Assembly: GCA_027625915.1 (NCBI GenBank)
Contig: JANTQA010000042.1
Coordinates: forward strand, 1,252,001 to 1,316,000
Direction of reading: 5' to 3'
Source: Anaeramoeba flamelloides
Taxonomy: Eukaryota; Metamonada; Anaeramoebidae
DNA length: 64,000 nucleotides
Of this stretch, positions 10,501 through 21,900 are shown piece after piece. How positions within the stretch are numbered: the first letter of the stretch is position 1; each line of letters begins with the position of its first letter. The translations under genes and the position numbers were made by a program. The notes under the pieces were generated by a model. It had not been told where the DNA came from. It did not search any database and was given only the letters and a program-made list of their open reading frames with translations.

Positions 10501-13500
10501 CAAAACAACCCAAATCACTTCCCAAAAAAATTTTCTATTTTTCAAAAAGCAAGCATTTTATACCTTGGCCGATCCTATCATATAAACCACATATTTGGGG
10601 TTGTATAATCAACAGTTTTGAATTGTTTATTTTTTGTTTTTTCAAGATTTAGGATCTTTGCTTATTTTTTTCAATTTGGTATGTTTACCGTTCACAATTT
10701 GTTTTTTTAGTTGTGTTGTTTAATTTTTGGATTTGTGAAAAAGCATTTTGAATTGAAAAAAAAATAATTTCCCCGAAAAAATGTTACCAAAAACGTAATT
10801 TATTACATTTTTTATACAATTTTTTAGCAACAGATCTCTTTAAATTTCTAGATCAAAGATTTAATTTTTCAAACTTTACACAATTGAATTTTCCAGTTTC
10901 GTGAATGTTAAATCTGAAAAAGTAAATTGTAATATTCTGGATGAATTTCGAAAATGATTGGGAAGATAAAAAAAACAAAATGTTGATAAACACTCTTTAA
11001 TCCATTCAAATTTGTTTTTAAAAATCAAAATAGAGAAAATAATTGAAAAAGTTTGACAATTTTCATGAAAGGTAAAACGAAAAAAAAAAATAAATAAATA
11101 ATTATCAATACTAATAAAAAAATGGTGTGTTCCAAAATGATGAAACGAGCGGAACAAAAAATGTATTGGTAAATTTGTTGAAATTTCACCAACAATTGTT
11201 GATCGATCAAATGAAAAGATAATATCGATGAATTGTATCTAATTTTTCTATTTAACAAAATCAACATTAATCTTTGATCAATCATTGAAAAAAATTTTTT
11301 CCTATCAAACGAAACAGATTACATAACTGAAAAAAGGAAATGAAAATAAAACAGAAAAGACAAAAAATGAAAAAATAGCTTGTAAAATCAAAATTATTTC
11401 CAAATTGAATCGAAAGTTTAGTATTGTTATGATACTTTGGAACATTTTAGCTGTGCTAAAATTTTTGGAATTTAGTTTAAATATATTATTAAATAAACTC
11501 GTTGGCAATTGCAAGTAATTTAGTAACTATATTAGTTAATTGGGTGGATATTTTTTTTAAAAAAATCTAGAAAAATCTAATCATGATTTTTATAATAACC
11601 TTTTTTATACAACTTAGTTTTAATTTTTTGATAATTTTATTTCTTATTTTTTTTAATTTCTCAAAAATGATGTAAAAAATCAAGAATAAATTCCATTTTC
11701 ATTCATAAAACTTAAAAAAAAAAACAATTCACGCATTTGAAATATTTCTCTGAAATTAATTTCTTTATTAGACAAATATGAATAGCCTTCCAATGAGTGT
11801 CAATTCGTTTGAGGGGAGTTTACTTGAAAAGGAAACAGGTTTTATTTTACATTTAAATAAAGATTGCGATTCCATTTTATATTCGACATTATTTGGTGGT
11901 GATTCAAAAAATTCTGTTACAAGATTAATGTCCATTGGGCAAGATCGATGGAACCAATATATATTTGTAGCGGGCATTACGAATTCCACATCTTCTTCAA
12001 TGTATAAAAATTCATTGCAGCCAATTGATTCGTTTAATGAGAAATCAAAATTTTCAATATACTTTGGAGCGATTGAAACATTTTCTGATTCTTCCAGTTT
12101 GTTGTTTGGAACAGTAATCGGGGGCACAGATACGGATATTTTACAAAGCATGAGTTTAGCGATGATAACACAGGGGCAAGAATATTCGTGCTGGTTAGCA
12201 GGGAAAACCAAATCAATGGATTTTTTTGATTATTATAACCATACAATTTCACCAGATGTTACATTAGTAAATAATAACAAAGAAAATAATGATAATTATA
12301 CAGCATTTTTTTTAAACATTGAAATTACTGACCAGGCAACAACTCCAAATCTCTTGGCTGGTGGATTTTTATCGTTCCCTTATGATGAATCTATCATTCA
12401 TATTACACATGATTATTCAAGAGAAACTCGAGAGAAGACAATTGCAAGTTCTCATATTACAATTTGTGGTTATACCAGAAATTGGGATACATTTGGTTCA
12501 ATGAATGATTGGGTCGTAAAGCCCGATTGGGTTACTGAAAAAATGAGCGAAACGGAGGGTGATAAGAACGATGGCGTTGGAAATAAAAAAATGAATAACG
12601 GCAATACCGAGGTTGGGTTTGTGGCGAGGATTAATCCAAATGGCACTCTTATTGAATTTGCCTTTTTATTTGGCTGTGAAAATGGAATTACAAGGCTCAC
12701 TTTTAATTCGCCAAATATAACCGATGTTTTCGCTGTATCTGGCTTTAGTAATTGTCAAAATAAATTACAAATGAACTATAATATTTGGGATCATATCAGC
12801 CCAAAGGATTATACTATTGATGATTACGAATTTAAATATTTTGTTTTAAAAATAAATTCAACTACCATCATTAATAATTCGTTTCAAAATGATCCAGAGA
12901 ATGTGGTTTTCAGTTCTTATATTGACGGTGTCTCTTTCCCGATCATGAACAATGATGGCAATGGTTATGATAATAATAATAATAATAATAATAATTATTT
13001 TGAAGGAAAGGATTATAATCTTGATGACATTCCAAATGGTGTAATTATTGGTAATTCTGGAAACATCTATATGGTAAAGACTATTTATCAATCCGATTAT
13101 TATCCAGAGCAAATCCCAATCACACAGAATTCAATTCTAGATAATGGGTATGGGAATTCCACGGTAATATTCCGGGTCTATACAGGATTTAATTGCCACC
13201 CAGGATCATTTTTGAAAACAACCAATGAATCGATTGATGTTAGTTCTTATAAATTGTGTTATCCGGCATTGAGTGGATCGTATTCAGTTGGCTTTAATTC
13301 GGAAGAATCAATATTATGTGAATCTGGTGCATATCAAAATCAAGTAGGAACCACTTCTTGTTTAAAATGTAAAAATGATACATATTCGATTACTGGCCAA
13401 TCAGAGTGTGTAAAAAGCGGAATAAATCCCGCGCCTAGGGTATGGATCACTAGCGTTGGAACTGAAAACATGGTTGTAGAATGGACCTTAGGCGAGATAG

Positions 13501-15812
13501 AACCATTTGTGATAAATAGTAACAATGACAATGATAATGTGAATTCTAAGGAAGAAGATGTTGGTGGCAAGGATTTAATTGAAAATAACAATGCTTTAAA
13601 TAATTACCATTTCTTGAATAACCCGCTTAATAATGACGATAGGGGTATACTCGATGATAATGGTATTAATAATCTGTATTTTAATGTTAAAATAACTTCA
13701 CCTAGATTATTCGTTTATTATCTTTTATTAAACGCGTCTTCATTGGAGCTCAATAATAACAAATTTCATTATAGCTTTGAAAAATTGATCCCAACTACAA
13801 GATATTACATAACAATTCGGTCATTTACATTATCACCAACTAAAAAAATTTCTTCCTGGTCTCAGGAAAGTTCTTGTTTAACATTACCTTATCCATACAG
13901 GGTGTCCTATAATTCAATTCAACTTGAGCCGGGTTATAATTATATTAATGTTACCTGGGGGAAGCCCTTTGAGATTGAAGATGATCCAATTATCCAATAT
14001 TTTATTAGCTATTATAAAGAAAATGAAATTACTAATCACAAACATGTAATTACAACAAATACAAATACAATGATTACGGATTTGGAATTGGGGAAAAGAT
14101 ACCATGTAGCTGTACTTGCAACTAATAAAGCTGGCCAGGGGCCACAGAGTTTGTTTAAAGTGACAAAGACCCAAATGCAAATACCAACTATGATAGAGAT
14201 AAAGCAAAGTATTCCTGCCCCAAATTCAATTTTATTGAATTTTAATCCACCCAATGAAAGAGGATCCACAATCGATAAATATAAATATGAAATTATCTCA
14301 CCGATCAAGAAAAGTGAAATAATCCCAATTAATAAAGTTACATCATCTAAAAATTTTAAAGAAATTACTATTACCGGATTAGAAAGTCGCACTACTTATA
14401 AGGTTTCAATTTTTGCACATAATTCAATTGGATGGTCAGATAGTTATTATTTTGAATTTTCTACAAATAAAAAAAGTTTTTGGGATATGATCTTAATTAT
14501 TGTAGTCATTGTTTTATTATTAATTATTATTTTAATAATTCTAATTCAAAAAAATTTATTGTTTAGAAAAAAAAGAAAATCAAAAATTAAAAAATTAATA
14601 AAAGATCAAAAATTAAAATTTGAAAAATTATTTTTAAATAGTCTACATCCAACCGGAGAAACCTTAATTTTTAATCAAATTGAAGAAAGGAAAATCCATG
14701 ATTTGCTATTGGATATTGATTCTGGTAAATGTGTAAAACTTGGTTCCAAAAGTTATGTACTTTTAAATACAAAATCAAAAAACGAATTGTTTTTTTGTAA
14801 AGAAACAATTGAATTTGAAGAAACAATTTACAGAGGCATTTGGAAACAATTTTTAGTGAAGCCTCAAAAAATCCCATTTATAAAATTTATTGGATCTTCA
14901 GATTTATTAAATACAACTACACAAACTACAAATTCAATTCGAAATCATAATTATCAAATACACGATGAAAAAAATTGGTTATTGAATAGCAATAACAACA
15001 ATAATAATAATAATATTTTAAGTGATACAGGCACTGATTCTGATTTTGATTCAAAATTTGATTTAGATAATAATAACGATAATAACAATTCAATTATTAT
15101 TGGTAATGATGAAGAGGAAAATAAATTGGATAATAATAGTAATGATAATAATAACACAAGATTTATTAGAAAAAAAAAAATAATTGCTCTTGAATATTTA
15201 CCATATAATTTAGATGAATATATAATTAAAAGGAAGGAAGACGATATACCTTTCACTGACAAAGAAAAGGTTTTCATTGCCTATAACTTATTTACATGCC
15301 TTCTATTTTTGCATAAAAATGGAATAATCCATAGAGATATTAAGCCTAGAAATATTATAATCGGGTTTGATGGGTATTTGAGAATTGTTGATTTTGATAC
15401 TGCAATATTATTACTCAAGGGGCAATCGCAATTCAGAGATGCCTTTGTTGGCACTCATGAATTCTTTGATCCCTTCTGTAGATATTCATTTGATGAAGAA
15501 AGAGGAGAGGCTAATTATACATATACTGCCGCTAATGATATTTATGCTCTAGGTAAAACTTTACAAAAAATAGATTATATGATCTCAGACTCAGAAATTG
15601 AAATAGAAATAGCCAAGATATTTGGTGTGAATGAACTGCCACCGAAAAAAAAAAAAATTGAAAAATCAAAAATAGATATTGAAATCAGTGAGAAAGAAGA
15701 TAAAGAGATTAGCCCCTTAACGAAAATCATTTCTCTTTGTTTATCAAGTCTTGAAATTAGACCTTCTTTAGAAGAATTATTAAATATGGTTAATAATTTA
15801 TTTGATTATTAA
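7564..15812 (+). CDS. Receptor-like kinase: SBBP seven-bladed propeller, Cys-rich, FN3, TM, kinase
   Basis: Two exons, 7564-8295 and 11772-15812, join in phase 0 (donor GTAACT, acceptor TTATTAG) to give 1590 aa. The ATG at 7564 is chosen because MKNLYINFICVLLICISHLT is a signal peptide. Residues about 135-716 hold seven degenerate SBBP blades of the type YSTxFGG...VAGxT...F. The exon junction (WVVGS|TNMNS) lies inside blade 2, which confirms the splice. Then come a Cys-rich GCC2/ephrin-receptor-like segment (717-795), three fibronectin-III-like domains (about 798-1143), a TM helix (1147-1175), a basic stop-transfer and a kinase domain (about 1225-1588). The kinase has candidate beta3 Lys1254, HRD at 1431-1433, DFD instead of DFG at 1451-1453, and GTHEFFDP in the activation segment. 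A clear glycine loop is absent, and an Asn/Asp insert splits the N-lobe. The predicted role is a cell-surface sensor signalling inward; the ligand is unknown. Confidence 0.9.
8654..9317. mobile_element. Tc1/mariner-like element, CAGTGGTG termini, with a repeated left end
   Basis: The left terminus is CAGTGGTGTAAATAACCC, preceded by TA (8652-8653). The right terminus is GGTTATTTGCACCACTG, followed by TA (9318-9319). CAGTGGTG-type ends with TA duplication are typical of Tc1/mariner elements. A second left end, again preceded by TA, starts at 8840. The segment 8654-8837 is therefore repeated with about 90% identity at 8840-9023, implying nested insertion of one copy at a terminal TA or a tandem duplication of the left part. 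The interior has no transposase frame. The element sits inside the receptor-kinase intron. Confidence 0.75.
11119..11478 (+). mobile_element. MITE family A copy 2, left-truncated
   Basis: It matches the right two-thirds of 5645-6179: GTGTGTTCCAAAATGATGAA, then GGAACAAAAAATGTATTGGT and TTGTTGATCGATC, ending AAATTTTTGGAATTTAGTTTA-like sequence. The left terminus is not recognisable. It lies in the receptor-kinase intron, 0.3 kb before the acceptor. Confidence 0.7.
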
Positions 15813-16109
15813 AATTATTAATAATAATTTTTTTATTTAAATATATTTTAACGTATATATTATTGTTTACATTAGAATTAATAAAAATTCTAATACAATA
15901 TTTTTTTATTTGTTTATCATAAAAAAAAAGTACTCAAAACAAAATAAATTAAAAAGTGTTTTTGAGAAGAAAAGATTAAATTAAATATTTATCTTGTTAA
16001 AGATGTTTGTAAATTATCATTTCCAATCAACGAAATACTTTATTTTATTATAATATTTTAAACTGAGCACACTTCAATTTTGATATTTAACTTTAATTAT
16101 ATGGGTTTT

Positions 16110-16700
16110 ATCTTTGGTTAGTTATTATTTACATTTTTAAAAATTAATATATTAATAATTTATTCTAAAATCAACATTTTTTTTCAAATATCAATTATTT
16201 TTTATAATTAACCTTTGAAGAATAAATAAAAAATAAGTAGAATGGTGCAAAATCAAAGGTTAGTTGATATTTGGGCTGAAAAAAAACTAATCAATCTATA
16301 AGATTTTCTTAAAAATTAAAATTCTTAGCGTATTCTTAAAAAAAAACAACAATGTTCATTTTGATCTTCTATTTAAGAACCAAAGAATATTTCAATAGAA
16401 AAATAAATATAATTTCTCGATAATCATTTTCACTCTTTTGATAACATTAGAATAACATGTTTTTATCAAGTGACTATAGATTTTGTAATTAAAAAAAAAA
16501 ATCCGCAAATGAATTCGGTTCATAAAAAAAATGGAAAAAAAAACTAAAAAAGAGTAAAAATGTGAAAAAATGATTTCAATTTTGATATTTCCAAAATATT
16601 AATTTTTTCTTCGAGCATCTTTTTAACTCCTTTAAACACATGTATTTATTCATTATACAACTGTTCTCCTTTGACTAAAAAAAAGTTTTAAGTAAAATTT
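16110..16700 (+). repeat. Dispersed repeat R1, copy 1 (unoccupied)
   Basis: About 590 bp aligns by eye with 35900-36560. Shared landmarks are CCTTTGAAGAA, AAACAACAATGTT, TTTGATCTTCTA, AATTTCTC, AATCATTTTCAC, GTGAAAAAATGATTTCAATT and CACATGT, followed by the CATTTGACTA/CCTTTGACTA end. It has no coding potential. Copy 2 carries a foldback element at the point where this copy reads TCTTCTATTTAAG. Confidence 0.6.
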
Positions 16701-18160
16701 TTTCCAAAAAATATTCGTTGAAAAAAGTTCAGAACTTCAAAAGATATTAGATATACAAACCCAATGAACTAAAATAACCATTTTGATCAAAAATAATCAT
16801 GTAATATTTAGATAAATAACAGAGTTTTGAAGATATTTTTACGAATTTAGGATGGTTTTTTTTTTATAAAATTTATATTAGTACAATTAAACTAACTTTT
16901 ATCTATGGTCATCCTAATTTTGTGATTAAAATCATAGTTAGTTTACTTTACAATATTTAGTAATTTATTTTTTTTGGTCATTTCAGAATTGGATATAAAA
17001 CATTTCATTTACTTTTTTAGATACCACCAGAATTTCTTTTTTTTTAATTTTTTTTTAAAACCAAAATTTTATATTAAATAAGTTGAACATAAACTCCATT
17101 TCACTCAAAGAGCCCCAGCCAAAAATGAAAAAAATATTTTTTTAAAGAATCAGCCCAACTAAAATTGTGGAGAAATAAGAGAAATAATAAACTTTTGATT
17201 AGAGTTGAGATTCAGATAAGAAATACCTGAATAAACCTTAAATTTCAAAAAAAAACAGCTAAAGAATATTTGGGCCACTTGCATTAGAATGACTAGTACA
17301 AAATTTCCCTATTTCTTTGGAAAATTAAAATTTTAAGAATAAGATTTTTTTAATTGCTAATGAATTCATTATAAGATAAAACACAAAGATTCAATGTTCT
17401 TAATGTTAATTTGGTGTTTGAAAAGATTTTTATATTTTTGAATTAAATTTATTACTTTAAAAAAAAATAAAAAAAATTAAGCAACAATCAAAAAACAAAA
17501 AAAATTCACTAAATTAGAAAAAAAAGATTTGATCTAAAAAATTGAAAATTTATTTTGAGAAGAATATTAAATTAAACACAAAGAAGATGTTCATCATTTT
17601 TGATAAAAATGGCCCCTTTGACTGAAAAGGGGATTAGAAAAAAGAAAAAAAAATTAAAAATATAATTATGTCAAAGACCAAACGAAAATAATTTTTTTGA
17701 CAAAGTAAACCTCAATTCTTCTCAGAAGTATTATATACTGAATTTATTATTAATAATTTTATTGGAGAGAAAAAAGAAAAATAAATTGGAAAAAATAAAA
17801 ATTAATTGATTTTTTATTTTCTTTATAGGTGAATACTTTTATTATGTTTTTTCCATTTATTTTTTCAGAGATTACCTTTTTTGAGAAAAATAAAAGAAAT
17901 TTTGTTTTTAATTGAAACATCAAGAAGAAGATATTGGTCAATGTTGTGGTTCTAATTTGTTGGTCAAATTATGGGAAAAAGAGAAATGGCTTGTCGATTT
18001 AACTTCTTCTAATAGATAATCACATAATATTAGTATTAACTTCTGACAAATCTAGCGAGAATTGCCTTGTATACTACCAACTTCTGTCAAGTAGAGCATT
18101 ATCAAAAATAAGTGGTGAACCAGAAATTTTTGACAGAATTAACATTAAAAGTAAACAATT

Positions 18161-18188
18161 ACCAACACATTCAACACTTGGGGTACAA
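18161..18188 (+). repeat. Short segment shared with the right-edge element
   Basis: ACCAACACATTCAACACTTG plus GGGTACAAA matches 63945-63973 with only two differences. The surrounding sequence (about 17990-18190) is less A/T-homopolymeric than its neighbourhood. It may be an old fragment of the same element, but only this short block is clearly shared. Confidence 0.4.
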
Positions 18189-18973
18189 ACAAAACTTTAT
18201 CAAAAAATGAAGTTTATACTATTTTTATGGTATTTTTTTTTTCTCTCTCTTTCATTTATGAATTAAAATCTAATACTAAATAGCAAGTTATTCAACTCAA
18301 CATAAACTTATATCCTCTCAATACTACTATTATTTTGATATCTTAATTTTTTTTTTTCTTTCCACTCTTCATTTTTTATTCTTTTTTTTTCTATTCTTCT
18401 TCTTTTTCCAGAAAACTAAATTGGGTTTAAAATATTTCTAATGACTGTAATTAAAAGGTTCTTTTGACTACTCTTTGAATTAGGAGTAACAAATTTAGAC
18501 ACTTCTAAACTCTGACTTTAACAGATTAAGAGCTCTTGATCACTTAACCCTTACCAATAAATCCTACTCTCTTTCATTTCAAATTTTTCTTTCTCTTTTT
18601 CTTATCTTTGTTTCAATATAAAATTTTTCTTTTTTTTAAAAAAAGAAAAGCTATTCTATGGGTATAAATCTCGTTTATATTATAACTAGAATGAAAACCC
18701 TAAATACATTTGGTATTTGAGTTAAACAGTGGGTAATGTTGTTGAATCGCCTCTCTGAGATAATAAATAAAAAAAAAAATAAAAAAACATAAAACTTTTT
18801 TTAGTTAACTTTAAATTTAAAACAAAAGATTTAAAATATATAGTTTTATTTATTTGTTCTTTTTCTTTTTTCTTTCTTTTTTTCATTCTAGTGCTGTGTT
18901 TAACTAAATTAAGTTATATTAATAACAAATTTATTTTTCTTTTTTCAAATGAAAAATATTGGAAAAAAAATGT

Positions 18974-21900
18974 CTATTTTTGATTATATTTATTAACCTG
19001 TTCATTTTTAGTTATATATGGCTTTATTGATTGAAATAGTTTTTCATTTTTTTCATAAAATTGTATTTGTGATTCAACTATATTTTTAATAATTTTCACA
19101 GTTTCTTTTAGTCTCATTTTACGGAAGTATTCTGTTTCACCAATTGTAATATTTGTCATCGAATTTAAAGTTTTTGTCAATTCTGAGGCTTTTTGTGAAT
19201 TTTTAATAACCTTTTTACGATCTTTATTTGTTTGTATATTGGATTTATTCATTTTCAATTGGCCTTCTTGATAATATGAAGATTTCTTGCTTATCTTCTC
19301 TAAAAGGTCTAAACTTGTTTGAAATTGTATATAATATTGTTGGTATTCAAAGGTATAAATTAATAGCTCATTTAATTCGTTATCGGACTGTTTATAATAT
19401 AAAAATATATATTATTGAATTATATTAGAAAAAATGACAAATAAAAAATAATAAAAAATAAAAAAAAATAAAAAAAGATATTTATATTGAATGAATAAAT
19501 TTAAGAATAATAATAATAAAATATTAAATAAATATTTACCTGTTCTTTATAGCCATAAGCAATTTTCCTACAAATATGAGATAAAGCACAAATTAAATTT
19601 GTTAAAGATTTTTCTTGCTTTATTTCTTTTTTTGTGGGTTGGACTCCCCAATGAAAAGATAATAAAGACCATTTTTTTAATAAATGAGACAATTTTAAAA
19701 AGCTATTATGAAAATTCGAAAATGTATTAAGTGAGACTTCACGAATTTGATTTGTCAAATCTTTTAATAGATGCGAATGGCTTTGAATATTTGCACGAAA
19801 CATTGCAAGTTGTTGGTGTTGATAATCATCTGGAGTTGGGCATTTGATTTTAACTGTTTTCCAAAAGTCAACATATTTGTTTTTTGCATTATCTTTTTTT
19901 TGGTTTAATTCTCTAAGTGAATCTGTAGTTAAGAAATCATTAAAAATATTGCTTGTGGATAAAACAGGGTGTTCAGAAATCTTATTTAAAAAAATGTTTG
20001 CTGTTGTTTTTCTTACATTTTCTATTGTTTCAAATCCTTTTCTTCCACTTGGTTGTAAATCTAATAATGGTGGAATACAAATATTTGGGTATTGGTGTTT
20101 ATAAATTTTCGATAACCAAACAAAATCACTCCATTTCCTAGTTTTGATACCACTTGATAGCTTTTTTTTTTAAAAATTTATAATGAAAAAAAAATAATAA
20201 GAAAAGTATTACATTAATAGTGATTTTTTATTATTTTATGTTTTGAATATTTAATTAATTATTGAAAATTTTGTTTATGATTTTATTCAAACAATAAACC
20301 TGTAGATTTTTCAAAAAGTGAAGATCAAAGAAAATTTATATTTTTCTTTTTTTTTTTTTTATTTTGAAGGGAGGAAATTAATTTCTTCATACAGCCGTTA
20401 GGTTTTTTTATTTTAGAAATGTAAAGAAAATTAAATAAATTTTCTTTACATTTCAAAAATTAAAAAAAACCCAGGCACTCTACGATACTTTCCGTTAGGT
20501 TTTTTTTTTAATTTAAAAGAATTGAGTGAAATCTTTGATTTTACTCCATTCTTTTGCATTTTGGAAAAGTGTCATTAGGTTTTCTTGAGTTTTTTGTTTA
20601 TTTGGAAAATCAATAGATTTTCGTTCGGTTTTTTTGAGGTTTTATATTTTATTTGTGAAGTGTTCTAGGTTTTTTTTATTTTTTGAAATAAACAGAAAAT
20701 TTTAATAAATTTTCGGTTTATTTCGAAAATTAAAAAAAACCTAACGGAAATCTATTGATTTTCAAAATAAAATAGAAAACCTCAAGAAAAGCGCAATTGG
20801 TTTCAGAATTCAAAAGAATAGAGTAAAATCTAAGAGTTTACTCTATTCTTTTGAATTCTGGAAAAGCACCGTTTGGGTTTTTTTTATTTGAGAAACGAAA
20901 AGAAAATTTCAAAAATTTTCTTTTTATTTCTAAATTTCAAAAATTTACCTAGGCGCTCTACGATACTATACGACACTTCACGGCACTTCCCTAATTTCTA
21001 AATTTTTGTTTTGAAATTTCAATAAAAAGTCATAATTTTCTTTATCATTAACTAATGACAAAATAAATAATGATTTTTTATTTTGAATAATATCTTTGAT
21101 TTTATTCATTATCTTGTTTATTGTTTTTGTTTATTTGTTTGATTATGAGAATTTAATTATTGAGACTTACTGAGCTGGAAAGTAAAAAAAATGCCTTTTT
21201 CTTTATTTTTCCACTTTTCACCACTTCATTTATTGAAGTTATTATTTTTTTGTTATTGCTTGTTTTCCAAAAGTATCCTTTTTGCAATGTATGTTCTGAA
21301 ACAATATTTTTATCGTTTTCTTCATCGTCATTATATGATCCTTCCAAATCAGCTTTTTTTAAAAAAAAATTAAATGAATAAATAAGAAAAAAGTTGTGTA
21401 AAAAAAAAAAAGAATTTTTGTTTAATTGTTATAAATATAAAAAAATATTGTTAAATTGTTTATAAATAAATATCCCCAATAAAAGTATTATATATTTTAT
21501 AAAGTTTTTGTAGACATATTCATCGAGTGTGTGTTTTTTTTTCATTAATAATTTTTATTTTTTATTCTTAGATTTGAGTAAAAAGTCTGAAATGACAAAT
21601 TTTTAGAAAATTCCTAAAAAGAATAAGAGAGGTAATTCTTTAGAACTCAATTTTTTTTAAAAAACGAGTGTCCACCTTTGAACTCCATTTCATTGATTTT
21701 TTAAGACTTTATTTTTATTTAAACAGTATTTTGAAAATTTTTTAATATTTTGATGTGTAATTTTTTGAATTTTTTCAATTTTACAATTTTTTTTTTAAAA
21801 AAAAACAAATTGTAACCAAAGGGAAAGAAATTTCACAAAAATAAAAAATTGATTACAAATTGTTTTTTTGTTTCTAAATAAAAAATAAATGTGTATAAAA

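Larger units (their letters stand above)
8296..11771 (+). other. 3476-bp intron of the receptor kinase, with transposon insertions
   Basis: It begins GTAACT and ends TTTATTAG, and frame continuity through propeller blade 2 supports it. It contains the TA-flanked CAGTGGTG element (8654-9317) and a family A copy (11119-11478). The remainder is AT-rich with no exon-like frame. Confidence 0.8.
15813..18973. other. 3.2-kb intergenic region between convergent genes
   Basis: No coding exon was recognised. The part 16110-16700 is homologous to 35900-36560 (a dispersed repeat, listed separately). Around 18161-18188 there is a 29-base segment shared with the right edge of the window (63945-63973). The rest is A/T-rich with pyrimidine tracts near 18240-18420. 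Confidence 0.6.

Noticed and set aside
10020-10600. Possible inverted pair AGGATAGGATTGGC / GGCCGATCCTATCAT
   Set aside because: Only about 14 bp with mismatches, 550 bp apart, and no supporting flanks or second copy.
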